Source: Lachnospiraceae bacterium (lineage in GTDB: Bacteria; Bacillota; Clostridia; Lachnospirales; Lachnospiraceae). Taken from it: a stretch of DNA of 64,000 bases. The notes beneath the pieces are model-generated. The model did no database searches, was not told the origin of the DNA, and was given only the letters and a program-made list of their open reading frames with translations. Shown one piece after another: positions 28,338-36,565 of this stretch (position 1 is its first letter; every line of letters starts with the position of its first letter). Position numbers and translations under genes: made by a program. Where the stretch lies: the NCBI GenBank assembly GCA_022767285.1, contig JALENY010000010.1, positions 149,816-213,815 on the forward strand, in the 5' to 3' direction.

Positions 28338-29702
28338 ATGACACCAAAAGAGCTGATTTTAGCAACATTAAGACATGAGGAAACACCCCGGGTTGCATGG
28401 GTACCATTCGCAGGTGTACATGCAGGACAGTTGATCAATTGCAATGCAAGAGAAGTGCTTTCAAACGGAGACAATCTGTACAATGCTTTGATGGAGGTAT
28501 ATAAGCTGTACAAACCGTCCGGTCTTCCGGTTATCTTTGACCTTCAGGTTGAGGCAGAGTGCCTGGGATGTGAGCTTACCTGGGCGGATGATGCACCGCC
28601 TTCAGTCTCCGCACATCCTATGGAAGATGACGAAGATCTGGTAACTCCCTGTGACTGCACGATCCCGACCCGTGAGGATGGACGTATTCCTATGATTCTG
28701 GATGTTATGAGACGGGTAAAGGCATCCGTAGGAGAAGATACTGCACTGTATGGTCTGATTTGCGGTCCCTTTACTTTGGCTGCACATCTTCGCGGCAACA
28801 ACATTTTTATGGATATGTTCGATGATCCGGAAGCAGTGGAAGATTTCCTTGGTTACTGCTGTAAAGTGGCAAAAGCAATGGCAGGATATTACATTGAGGC
28901 GGGTATGGATGTAATCGCAGTAGTTGACCCGCTGATCTCACAGATCTCTGCTGCACATTTCGAAGAGTTTATGACAAAGCCGTTTACGGAACTGTTCTCC
29001 TTTATTCGTGAAAAAGGTGCGAATTCTTCCTTCTTCGTATGCGGCGATGCAACCAGAAACGTAGAAGTAATGTGCCAGACAAAACCGGATGCGATTTCCG
29101 TAGACGAAAACGTTAACATTCTTGCAGCAAAAGAAATCACCGACAAATACAACGTCTGCATCGGAGGCAACATCCCGCTTACCACTGTTATGCTTCACGG
29201 AACCCAGCAGGATAACATGAAATATGTAATTGATCTTCTTGACAGCATGGAAAATAAGAGAAACTTCATTCTCTCTCCGGGCTGTGATATGCCGTATGCA
29301 GTTCCGGTTGAAAACACCATCGGTGTAGTTCAGGCCGTGACTCAGCCGGATGAAGTAAGAGAAATGGTGAAAAACTACGTGGCAGCAGACGATGATATTG
29401 ATGTGGAACTCCCGGATTACGATAACCTGGAAAAACCGTTCATGGAAGTCTTCACACTGGATTCTGCAACCTGTGCAGCATGTACCTATATGATGGGTGC
29501 CGCAAACGAAGCAAAAGCCACTTTCGGTGATAAGATCGATATGATCGAGTACAAATTCACAGAAAAAGAAAATATTGCAAGATGCAAGAAGATGGGCGTA
29601 AAGAATCTGCCGGCTATTTACATTAACGGTCAGCTGAAGTTCAGTTCTATCGTTCCCTCCAAGGAAGAACTGGAAGCAGCCATCAACGAAGCACTGCAGT
29701 AA
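28338..29702 (+). CDS. URO-D-family (MtaA/MtbA-like) methyltransferase fused to a thioredoxin-like domain
   Basis: 454 residues. Residues 1 to about 365 are the uroporphyrinogen-decarboxylase fold as used by corrinoid methyltransferases, not heme URO-D. Of the usual zinc set (H-x-C...C), the cysteines remain in FFVCGDA (Cys235) and SPGCDMPYAVPVEN (Cys316), but Phe stands where His is expected (residue 233). Residues about 370-454 form a thioredoxin-like domain with C379AAC382 and the cis-Pro-type LPAIYINGQ. The substrate is unknown; methyl transfer to or from the corrinoid protein at 33649 is inferred from context. ATG 28338 follows AGGATC and matches the family N-terminus; ATG 28257 is in frame but would have almost no leader or ribosome site. 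Confidence 0.8.
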   Translation: MTPKELILATLRHEETPRVAWVPFAGVHAGQLINCNAREVLSNGDNLYNALMEVYKLYKPSGLPVIFDLQVEAECLGCELTWADDAPPSVSAHPMEDDEDLVTPCDCTIPTREDGRIPMILDVMRRVKASVGEDTALYGLICGPFTLAAHLRGNNIFMDMFDDPEAVEDFLGYCCKVAKAMAGYYIEAGMDVIAVVDPLISQISAAHFEEFMTKPFTELFSFIREKGANSSFFVCGDATRNVEVMCQTKPDAISVDENVNILAAKEITDKYNVCIGGNIPLTTVMLHGTQQDNMKYVIDLLDSMENKRNFILSPGCDMPYAVPVENTIGVVQAVTQPDEVREMVKNYVAADDDIDVELPDYDNLEKPFMEVFTLDSATCAACTYMMGAANEAKATFGDKIDMIEYKFTEKENIARCKKMGVKNLPAIYINGQLKFSSIVPSKEELEAAINEALQ

Positions 29703-29744
29703 CTAATTTGAATCTGCAATGATTCCGAAATTACTGCCGATGGT

Positions 29745-29781
29745 ATTGCCGACCGCGCGAAAGCAGATATCTGTCGGCAAT
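29745..29781 (+). terminator. Hairpin downstream of the methyltransferase gene
   Basis: ATTGCCGAC (29745-29753) and GTCGGCAAT (29773-29781), 19-base loop, 9-bp stem. No T-run follows, so it may be a 3'-end stabiliser or a Rho-type end instead of an intrinsic terminator. Confidence 0.4.
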
Positions 29782-29815
29782 CCTGAAATGCAGGAAGAAT
29801 CATTTTTAAAATCGA

Positions 29816-29904
29816 AAGAAATTACAAAGAATACGGAATAATTCTTAGAAATCAAAAAAAATGCTTTCTATAATAGATTTACAGTATTAGACATGGTCTG
29901 GTAT
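29816..29904 (+). promoter_or_regulatory. Second copy of the shared motif block
   Basis: AAGAAATTACAAA (29816-29828), AAAAAAATGCT (up to about 29865) and TATTAGAC-atg-GTCT (29885-29899), in the same order as at 28084-28150 but with 8-12 extra bases in each gap. It also holds an isolated TATAAT at 29869-29874. Confidence 0.4.
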
Positions 29905-29933
29905 GTAAAGGCTGTTATGGAAGGCATTTTTTT

Positions 29934-29941
29934 GCTATAAT
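29934..29941 (+). promoter_or_regulatory. Extended -10 promoter candidate for the COG0523 gene
   Basis: TGC followed by consensus TATAAT (29936-29941). The -35 position (29913-29918, TGTTAT) is poor, typical of extended -10 promoters. About 160 bases before the ATG. Confidence 0.4.
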
Positions 29942-29961
29942 TATGAATGCGGAAAAACATC

Positions 29962-29989
29962 TTTACACGCAAATGATATATCATATATG
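29962..29989 (+). promoter_or_regulatory. Palindrome ATGATATATCAT inside a possible promoter
   Basis: The perfect 12-base palindrome lies at 29973-29984, between TTTACA (29962-29967) and TATATG (29984-29989). A repressor bound there would block this promoter. The -10 match is only 4 of 6, so this is tentative. Confidence 0.3.
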
Positions 29990-30104
29990 CTTTTGGGCAG
30001 AGGGGATTCTGTATTATAAAGTGTGATTTTAAAACAAAAGTTTTTCAAAGGGATCCTATATACTAACTCATCGATCGGATTGAGACAAAGATACGGAGGG
30101 ACAT

Positions 30105-31031
30105 ATGTCGAAATTATATTTGATTACCGGATTTTTAGGGGCAGGAAAAACCACTTTTTTAAAAAATTTTATCCGGCTCTTTGAAAATCAGCGTATTCAC
30201 ATTATTGTCAACGAGTACGGAAAAGAAGGAATTGACGGAAAGATTCTCAAGGAGGTCGGATCGGTTCTGGATGAAATCAACAATGGATCGATTTTTTGCT
30301 CCTGTCGATTGGATAAATTTGAGGAAGTGCTGCAAAAGGCGCTGGCGGCAGAACCGGATGTGATTCTGATAGAGGCTTCCGGCCTGTCGAATCCTACCAA
30401 TGTAAGGAAGATCATGGCTCAGGAAGAGAAGTTCCCCAACCTGGAATATATGGGAAGCATCTGTCTTCTGGATGCAAAACGTTTCCACAAGGTGTATCGG
30501 ACGGCAACCGTAGTTAAAAAACAGATCAGCATCAGTGATATTATTCTTATAAACAAGACGGACCTGGCATCCAAAGAGGAATTGGCGCAGATCCGTCAGA
30601 TCATCGGAGATCACCGGCCGGATATTCCGGTTTTTGAGACCAGTTTCGGTAAAATTGAGGATGCATGGCTGAATGAGATGAAAAAACCTGTGCTAAGTAC
30701 CGAAAAACCGGAAATTCAGACAAAGGATATTACGCTGCGAAGTTATCTGCTGGAAATCGGAGAAGATTTCACTGCCTATGAGCTGGAAAAATTTGTGGAG
30801 ATGTTTCTGGCAGATACCTATCGGGTGAAAGGCTTTGTGAAGCTTCAGGGAACCGTCTACCTTCTGGACTGTGTGGGAAGCCTTTTCCAAATGAAAGAAT
30901 ATAATGGCGAGACAGCAGATTTAAATCGAATCGTTGTTCTTGCCGGCAATGGCCTTCCTGCTGCAAAAAGCATAAAAGAGGCCATTCGATGGTATCCGGA
31001 CAAAGAGATTCAGTTCGGAGCAGCCAAGTAA
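30105..31031 (+). CDS. COG0523 (CobW/HypB-like) GTP-binding protein
   Basis: P-loop GTPase of the metal-chaperone/cofactor family. Walker A GFLGAGKTTF (residues 7-16), EASGLSNP, NKTDLASKEEL for guanine recognition, and a short CobW C-terminal domain. The usual metal-binding CxCC is reduced to IFCSCR. Position among corrinoid methyl-transfer genes suggests delivery or care of a metal or corrinoid cofactor; this is inference. The start follows TACGGAGGGACAT. Confidence 0.85.
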   Translation: MSKLYLITGFLGAGKTTFLKNFIRLFENQRIHIIVNEYGKEGIDGKILKEVGSVLDEINNGSIFCSCRLDKFEEVLQKALAAEPDVILIEASGLSNPTNVRKIMAQEEKFPNLEYMGSICLLDAKRFHKVYRTATVVKKQISISDIILINKTDLASKEELAQIRQIIGDHRPDIPVFETSFGKIEDAWLNEMKKPVLSTEKPEIQTKDITLRSYLLEIGEDFTAYELEKFVEMFLADTYRVKGFVKLQGTVYLLDCVGSLFQMKEYNGETADLNRIVVLAGNGLPAAKSIKEAIRWYPDKEIQFGAAK

Positions 31032-31127
31032 AGATAATTTGATTATAATCAGTAAAGTTAAATCGGATGTCATGAAACAGTGGTGTGCTATGGCACCAGG
31101 AGAAAAAGAGCGGAAGCGAGGAAGCGT

Positions 31128-31700
31128 ATGGATTATTATGTTGCGATAAGAGAAAAATGTATGAATTTTTACCGGGAAAAAACTCCGGGCACCATCTGGG
31201 ACTGGGCGATGGAATGTATGGATCTGGAAGGCCTGCCCATGCACTGCCCGCCCCATCATTTTCTGGTGCCGGCAGTTCTTCTGACTGCCTGCGCTGCAAA
31301 AGAAGGCCGGACAGAGGAAAATCTTTCCGGGATGCTGATGGAGGCCGAAAAACGGGCCAAAAAGGTACTGGGCGGTTTCTGCGGATACTATGGGAACTGT
31401 GGTGCCGGAGTGGGGATTGGTATTTTTCTCAGCGTCTATACGGACACAACACCGCTGTCGGAAGAATGCTGGCAGTGGGTAAACGAAGCTACCGGAAGAA
31501 GCCTGATTCGGATTGCCTCAGTGGAAGGCCCGCGATGCTGCAAACGAAACAGTTTTTTGGCTTTTGAGGAAGCAGCACTGATTATCCGGGAACGGTTAGG
31601 AATCGAATTGGAACAGCCAAAAAGAATTCTCTGTCATTATTATTTCAATAATAAAGAGTGCAAAAGAGGAAAATGTCCTTTTTATCCGAATATGGATTGA
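31128..31700 (+). CDS. Cysteine-rich DUF5714-like protein
   Basis: 190 residues, function unknown. Many conserved-looking Cys/His clusters: MHCPPHHFLVP, GFCGYYGNCGAGVGIGIF, EGPRCCKRNS and a C-terminal CHYYFNNKECKRGKCPFYP. It resembles the DUF5714 family that occurs next to methyltransferases in methanogens and acetogens, recalled and not searched. The cysteines suggest metal or iron-sulfur binding. ATG 31128 follows GAGGAAG; the frame is open from 31080. Confidence 0.6.
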   Translation: MDYYVAIREKCMNFYREKTPGTIWDWAMECMDLEGLPMHCPPHHFLVPAVLLTACAAKEGRTEENLSGMLMEAEKRAKKVLGGFCGYYGNCGAGVGIGIFLSVYTDTTPLSEECWQWVNEATGRSLIRIASVEGPRCCKRNSFLAFEEAALIIRERLGIELEQPKRILCHYYFNNKECKRGKCPFYPNMD

Positions 31701-31765
31701 TCAAAGAGGGACAATCTCGATCCTGAATCAGAAAAAATCAGTTTTCCGGAAAGGAAGTTAATCAA

Positions 31766-32140
31766 ATGGGAGAAATGAAAGAAACAAAAAAATGTGCCTG
31801 TAAAGGAGGCAATCTGGATCGTTTTATCCAGCCCATCATTCTGCTCATCGTGTATAATGAGGCGGACACGGGATACGGAATATTCAAAAAAATGGCGGAT
31901 TTCTCTATGTTCCGCAAGGATCGTCCGGATGTGACCGGTGTGTACCGCTATCTGAAAATCATGGAACAAAGAGGACTGCTGGAGCAGTTTGAGAGCAGAG
32001 AAGGGGACAATAAATACAAGATGAAATATCGTATCACAAGGAGCGGTATGGAGTGCCTGGAAAACTGGGAACATACGCTGACAGAATATGCGGATGCGAT
32101 CCTGGAACTGGTGGATTGTATGAAACGAAAAGAGCTATGA
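31766..32140 (+). CDS. PadR-family transcriptional regulator
   Basis: 124 residues. The N-terminus has Cys residues (KKCACKGGNLDRF), then a winged-helix domain with the PadR layout: IQPIILLIVYNEADTGYGIFKKM, DVTGVYRYLKIMEQRGLL and KYRITRSGMECLENW, with a C-terminal dimerisation helix. The effector is unknown; neighbouring genes suggest control of the one-carbon cluster. GGAAAGGAAG precedes the start by 9 bases or more. Confidence 0.8.
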   Translation: MGEMKETKKCACKGGNLDRFIQPIILLIVYNEADTGYGIFKKMADFSMFRKDRPDVTGVYRYLKIMEQRGLLEQFESREGDNKYKMKYRITRSGMECLENWEHTLTEYADAILELVDCMKRKEL

Positions 32141-32192
32141 ATCTGTCCGGCGGACCATTTTTGAGTGATAATGCAATACCTGGACAACAGAC

Positions 32193-32218
32193 CTGATGTA
32201 TTGAGGAAGATACATCAG
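32193..32218. terminator. Hairpin between convergent padR and araC genes
   Basis: CTGATGTAT (32193-32201) and ATACATCAG (32210-32218), 8-base loop. Neither strand has a clear T-run after it. Its position between convergent genes suggests a shared 3'-end structure. Confidence 0.45.
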
Positions 32219-32255
32219 AGTCTGCACATTCATCGGATGCTGTATGATGCCTGTT

Positions 32256-33506
32256 TTACCGATACTGTTTCGGTGTCAGCCCCGTAAATTTTTTAAATAC
32301 TTTGGAAAAATAGCTCTGGTCCTCAAAGCCGGTGGCGACAGCGATATCAATCAGTGAATAATCCGTATTGGCCAGCAGCCGTTTGCTCTCCTCGATCCGC
32401 ACCATATTCAGATATTCTTTAAAGGAAGAACCGGTGGACTGCTTGAACATGGTAGAAAAATATGTGGGATTCAAATGAACCTGATCCGCCACATCCTCCA
32501 GTGACAGCGGGTTTGCAAAATTCTGGGATATGTACTGAATTGCCTTTTTCACAATTTCGCTGTTTTTGGAAGGAACATGCTCAAACATACAGTCCGTAAA
32601 GACATCAATGGCTTCCTGGAGCTTGTAACAGAGATCCTCGATTGTGTTGAGCGTAGGGATAACGGTCAGCAGCTGATTGTTTACGCGAAGGATGCTGTCG
32701 CTGGTAGCGCCTCCCTCGATGGCAGCCCGGGAAAGGAGGGCGCAGAGTTCCAGGGCTCTCGATTTAATCACTTCCAGATTGCTGCCTTCCGAGAAAAAAA
32801 CATAACCGAGAAGATCATTCAGCAGGTTTTTCGCTTCGCCGACATCGCCGGTCTTCAGTCTGGTGATCAAGAGCCGTTCTTTTTCGTATGGGTACTTTGA
32901 AACTCTGGCGGCTCCGGATGTTTTATACATCTGAATGGATTCGTTGATCCGGGACTGCTGATGAAGCTTGTTCCGGTTGATGATCAGCTGTTGTTTGCTG
33001 TCGGATATCAGTCCTGAGAACATATAAAAAATCATTTTGCTCAGATAGGTGACCTGCGCCGGAGGAATCACCAGAAGCGCTTTTGATTCATCATATAGTT
33101 CCAACAGTTCGCTTGTGGTGAAGGCATAATGTTTTGCGATATCCTCAAGCAGTGTGGAATCCGGCTCTGTCATAAGAAAGGGGCCGGCCAGAATAGAACC
33201 AAACAGGGCATTTTGATTGATCAGCGGAAAGACGATATGGTTCAGGTTGGCGTGGCAGGAAAATATGTAAGGCTCTCCCAGGTTGATAGCCTTTTTGCTG
33301 GCATTTGCATGAAGCCGCGCACAGCTGTCGCTGGAGGGAAGTTTCCTTTTAAAAAGAGTACAGTATCCGGTGGCTTCGCCGAAAGCCATAAGGATAGTAC
33401 CCTCTTCATCCAGTACCTGAATGGGAATACCGATCAGCTGATTGATGGTATCCAGCATTTCGGAGAGGTGCTCTTTGTTTACTACAGTATATAAATAAGG
33501 TTTCAT
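32256..33506 (-). CDS. AraC-family regulator with PocR sensory domain
   Basis: 416 residues. An N-terminal PocR domain (about 8-165), recognised by GIPIQVLDEEGTILMAFGE, YCTLF and CARLHANASKKAINLGEPYIFSCHANLNHIVFPL, binds small ligands in the known family. A middle helical region leads to the C-terminal AraC double helix-turn-helix (VHLNPTYFSTMFKQSTGSSF...FEDQSYFSKVFKKFTGLTPKQY). The start is taken at the Met lying 8 bases after GGAGG (33506). Divergent from the corrinoid gene, hence its likely regulator. Confidence 0.88.
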   Translation of the reverse strand: MKPYLYTVVNKEHLSEMLDTINQLIGIPIQVLDEEGTILMAFGEATGYCTLFKRKLPSSDSCARLHANASKKAINLGEPYIFSCHANLNHIVFPLINQNALFGSILAGPFLMTEPDSTLLEDIAKHYAFTTSELLELYDESKALLVIPPAQVTYLSKMIFYMFSGLISDSKQQLIINRNKLHQQSRINESIQMYKTSGAARVSKYPYEKERLLITRLKTGDVGEAKNLLNDLLGYVFFSEGSNLEVIKSRALELCALLSRAAIEGGATSDSILRVNNQLLTVIPTLNTIEDLCYKLQEAIDVFTDCMFEHVPSKNSEIVKKAIQYISQNFANPLSLEDVADQVHLNPTYFSTMFKQSTGSSFKEYLNMVRIEESKRLLANTDYSLIDIAVATGFEDQSYFSKVFKKFTGLTPKQYR

Positions 33507-33528
33507 ATTCATTACCTCCGATAAAATC

Positions 33529-33534
33529 ATTTTA
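33529..33534 (-). promoter_or_regulatory. Extended -10 element of the PocR-AraC gene
   Basis: On the minus strand TGG-TAAAAT, 22 bases before the start codon. A TTGTAT lies 19 bases further upstream, slightly too far for a standard -35. Confidence 0.35.
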
Positions 33535-33591
33535 CCATGTTTTTCCCAAAAAAAATACAATACATCTGTAAAAAGTACAAAAGTTAATTTT

Positions 33592-33606
33592 TTGACAAAT
33601 TATAAT
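33592..33606 (+). promoter_or_regulatory. Atypical promoter region of the corrinoid-protein gene
   Basis: A consensus TTGACA (33592-33597) is followed only 3 bases later by a consensus TATAAT (33601-33606). They cannot serve one RNA polymerase together; each lacks a well-placed partner. This suits activation by the divergent AraC protein. Confidence 0.4.
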
Positions 33607-33648
33607 AAGGTTAAAAGTGATGGACAAAACATAAGGAGGTATGTTATT

Positions 33649-34296
33649 ATGTCAATTGTACAGGAAATTTCTGAATTTTTACAGAAGGGCCGTGCAAAAA
33701 ATGTAAAAGCCCTGGTACAGCAGGCGCTGGATGAGGGAATCGATGCAAAAACCATTCTGGATGAGGGCCTGTTAAACGGAATGATGGTCATCGGTGGAAA
33801 ATTTAAAAGAAATGAAGTATTCGTACCGGAAGTTCTGGTTGCAGCCAGAGCAATGAACGCAGGTGTTGCAATCCTGGAGCCGAAGCTGGTTGAGATGGGA
33901 AATGAGCCTATCGGAAAAGCTGTTGTAGGTACGGTAAAAGGTGACCTTCATGACATCGGTAAAAATCTGGTTGTTATGATGTTGAAGGGTGCCGGTCTTG
34001 AGATCTGTGACCTCGGTGTTGATGTTGAGCCGGAAACCTTTATTGCAAAAGCAGAAGAGATCGGAGCAGATGTGATTTGTATGTCTGCACTTCTTACCAC
34101 AACAATGCCGAACATGAAGGGCGTTATTGAACTGTTAACAGAAAAAGGCCTTCGTGACAAATATATTGTAATGGTAGGCGGCGCACCGGTAAATGATAGT
34201 TTTGCAGAAGAAATCGGTGCTGATTACTATACGCCTGATGCTGCAACCGCTGCAGAAGTAGCGAAAAAAGCAGTTGAAGAGAAAAAAGCAAACTAA
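33649..34296 (+). CDS. Corrinoid (B12)-binding methyl-carrier protein, MtaC/MtbC type
   Basis: 215 residues. It carries the methyl group on cobalt between methyltransferases. An N-terminal four-helix cap (about 1-85, including GMMVIGGKFKRNEVFVPEVL) precedes the Rossmann-like B12 domain with the DxHxxG motif (Asp99-Leu-His101-Asp-Ile-Gly104; His101 is the cobalt ligand), then DVICMSALLTTTMPNMKGVIELL and VGGAPVNDSFAEEIGADYYT. AAGGAGGT lies 8 bases before ATG 33649. The nearest methyltransferase candidate is the URO-D-type protein at 28338. Confidence 0.95.
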   Translation: MSIVQEISEFLQKGRAKNVKALVQQALDEGIDAKTILDEGLLNGMMVIGGKFKRNEVFVPEVLVAARAMNAGVAILEPKLVEMGNEPIGKAVVGTVKGDLHDIGKNLVVMMLKGAGLEICDLGVDVEPETFIAKAEEIGADVICMSALLTTTMPNMKGVIELLTEKGLRDKYIVMVGGAPVNDSFAEEIGADYYTPDAATAAEVAKKAVEEKKAN

Positions 34297-34304
34297 GAGA
34301 ACAG

Positions 34305-34345
34305 AAGGCTGCCGTAAGGAGAACGACAGCCTTTTTTCTTTTTTG
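34305..34345 (+). terminator. Terminator/attenuator between corrinoid protein and activator
   Basis: AAGGCTG (34305-34311) and CAGCCTT (34327-34333) with a 15-base loop, then a long T-rich tract (TTTTTCTTTTTT). The activator gene begins only 10 bases after it, so its transcription must come through partial readthrough. Confidence 0.75.
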
Positions 34346-34354
34346 AGGTGAAAC

Positions 34355-36547
34355 ATGATTACGAGAGATCTGGAATTTGAGATAAACCGGGATGAAGTAC
34401 TGCGGCAGATCGACTGCTATGAGGACAGCGATCTCTATGAGGAGATCATAGAAGAATATGAGGAAATTTTGGATGAGATAAAATCGCTCTGTGAACCGGT
34501 TTTTCTAATGGAATATGGGAAAATCGGACCGGAATTAGCCAGCGATGAGCTTTTGGAGGGAACGCCGGTGCTGATGGTTTTGTACTCCATCGGGGAAAAA
34601 GTCAGCGAGTATTCGACGGAAGCTTTTAGAAGGGGTGATTACCTGAAAGGTATGCTGTCGGATGCGATGGCGGATTCGGCTCTCTTTTCCCTGGAAAAGT
34701 CCTTTACACCATATCTGAAAGAAGCCTGCGCGGCTCACCATATGGGTATTCGCCGGAGGCTGGAGGCGCCTCAGGACGTTTCCATGACGGCGCAAAAGAT
34801 TGTTTTTGAGAAAACACGGGCCAAAGAGTTGTGCGGGATGGGCCTTTCCACCGGCTATATGCTGGACCCGCTGAAGAGCAATGCCGTACTTTATGTGCTG
34901 ACGAAGGATCGTGAGGTCTTTATGCACCAGCACAACTGTCGTAACTGTGACCGCTATGACTGCAAAATGCGGAATATACCGGATGTGCCTGTAAAAGTTG
35001 TGAAAGGATCCCAAATCGGAACGATTATGGTGAAAGAGCGCCAGAGTATTCTCGATGCACTGATGGAGCGGGATGCTTCCTTTACAGCTGTCTGCGGAGG
35101 AAAAGGAAAATGCGGAAAATGCAAGATCCGTGTGCTGGACGGATATCTTCCGGTGACCTCATTTGATGAAGCATGTTTTACTGAGTCAGAGCAAAAAGAA
35201 GGTATGCGGCTGGCATGCAAGGCATTTCCGGCGGAACCGCTGCAGATCGAGCTTTGTTTTAAGAGTGAATCGGATTTTATGGTGGTCAGCGATTATGAGG
35301 AATCGTCCGAAGGAAGAACGTCTGCGATTGAGAGAGAGGATGATCTCGGAATTGCCATCGATATCGGTACCACCACAATCGCTGTCCAGCTGTTGTCTCT
35401 GAAAACCGGGGAGAAAATACTGACACATACTACGATTAATCATCAGCGCAATATGGGTGCAGATGTGATTTCCCGTATCAAGGCTTCCACAGAGGGCAAA
35501 AAGGAGGAACTGCGCGCGTCTGTTCGCCGCGATCTGTCCGAGGGCGTCCGCCATGTGGTGCAGGAAGCAGGAATCCTTCCGGAGAAAGTGAAAAAAATCG
35601 CCATAGCCGGCAATACGACCATGGTGCACCTGCTTATGGGATATAACTGCAAGAGCCTGGGTGTATATCCGTTTACCCCGGTGAATATTGCATTGATCGA
35701 AGATACATATGAGAAGATCATTGGAGATGATTTCCTTTCGGCAGAGGTTCGGATCATGCCGGGTATTTCCACCTTCGTAGGAGGCGATATTGTGGCTGGT
35801 CTGTATGCCTGTGATATTGACCGGAAAGAAGCGTGCTCTTTGCTGATCGACCTGGGTACAAATGGGGAGATCGCTCTGGGTAATTGCCGAAAGATCATGG
35901 CTACCTCCACTGCCGCCGGTCCTGCTTTTGAAGGGGGAAACATTACCTGGGGTGTGGGAAGCATCGAGGGAGCCATAGCCGGTGTTACCATTGAGAACGG
36001 GGCGGCCGTCGTGCGCACCATCGGGGATAAAAAGCCAACGGGAATCTGTGGTACCGGTGTGGTGGAATCTGTAGCGGAGCTTATCAAAGCGGAACTGGTG
36101 GATGAGACCGGATGCCTGGATGATGATTACTTTGATGATGGATATCCTCTTGCTGTGATGGAGGACGGAACGAAAATCGTACTGACCCAGCAGGATATCC
36201 GGGAGATTCAGCTTGCCAAAGCAGCTGTCCGTGCCGGAGTGGAAACATTGTTTTTGCGCTACGGCATTTCCAAAGAAGAGGTGGATCATGTCTATCTGGC
36301 CGGTGGATTCGGATTTAAACTGGACTGCCAGAAAGCAATTGAGATTGGCATGATTCCGGAAGAGTTTTCGGGAAAAATCGAGGCAATCGGAAACAGTTCT
36401 CTTGGAGGCGCCGTAAAATGTCTTCTTCAGGAAGACGGCTGGGAGAGAGCTTCCGCCATAGGCAGCCGGTCGGAAGAGATTAATCTCTCGGCAGACAAAG
36501 ATTTTAATCAGTTTTATATGGACTACATGTTTTTTGAGCGGGGATAA
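34355..36547 (+). CDS. Corrinoid activation protein: 2Fe-2S domain plus ASKHA ATPase (RACo/RamA type)
   Basis: 730 residues. It re-reduces inactive Co(II) corrinoid to Co(I) using ATP. An N-terminal domain of about 220 residues, with a C-R-N-C-D-R-Y-D-C cluster at its end, has a vitamin-B12-activation look. A ferredoxin-like 2Fe-2S domain has Cys247, Cys253, Cys256 and Cys288. The large C-terminal ASKHA/DUF4445 domain has DIGTTTIAVQLLSL, AGNTTMVHLLMG, LLIDLGTNGEIALGN and YLAGGFGFKLD. The ribosome site GAGGTGAAAC lies right after a terminator. A partner of the corrinoid protein at 33649. Confidence 0.92.
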   Translation: MITRDLEFEINRDEVLRQIDCYEDSDLYEEIIEEYEEILDEIKSLCEPVFLMEYGKIGPELASDELLEGTPVLMVLYSIGEKVSEYSTEAFRRGDYLKGMLSDAMADSALFSLEKSFTPYLKEACAAHHMGIRRRLEAPQDVSMTAQKIVFEKTRAKELCGMGLSTGYMLDPLKSNAVLYVLTKDREVFMHQHNCRNCDRYDCKMRNIPDVPVKVVKGSQIGTIMVKERQSILDALMERDASFTAVCGGKGKCGKCKIRVLDGYLPVTSFDEACFTESEQKEGMRLACKAFPAEPLQIELCFKSESDFMVVSDYEESSEGRTSAIEREDDLGIAIDIGTTTIAVQLLSLKTGEKILTHTTINHQRNMGADVISRIKASTEGKKEELRASVRRDLSEGVRHVVQEAGILPEKVKKIAIAGNTTMVHLLMGYNCKSLGVYPFTPVNIALIEDTYEKIIGDDFLSAEVRIMPGISTFVGGDIVAGLYACDIDRKEACSLLIDLGTNGEIALGNCRKIMATSTAAGPAFEGGNITWGVGSIEGAIAGVTIENGAAVVRTIGDKKPTGICGTGVVESVAELIKAELVDETGCLDDDYFDDGYPLAVMEDGTKIVLTQQDIREIQLAKAAVRAGVETLFLRYGISKEEVDHVYLAGGFGFKLDCQKAIEIGMIPEEFSGKIEAIGNSSLGGAVKCLLQEDGWERASAIGSRSEEINLSADKDFNQFYMDYMFFERG

Positions 36548-36565
36548 AATTCCCCGCTTTTTTAT
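36537..36565 (+). terminator. Terminator overlapping the activator stop codon
   Basis: AGCGGGGA (36537-36544), 6-base loop, TCCCCGCT (36551-36558), then TTTTTTAT. The TAA stop (36545-36547) lies in the loop. Confidence 0.85.
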
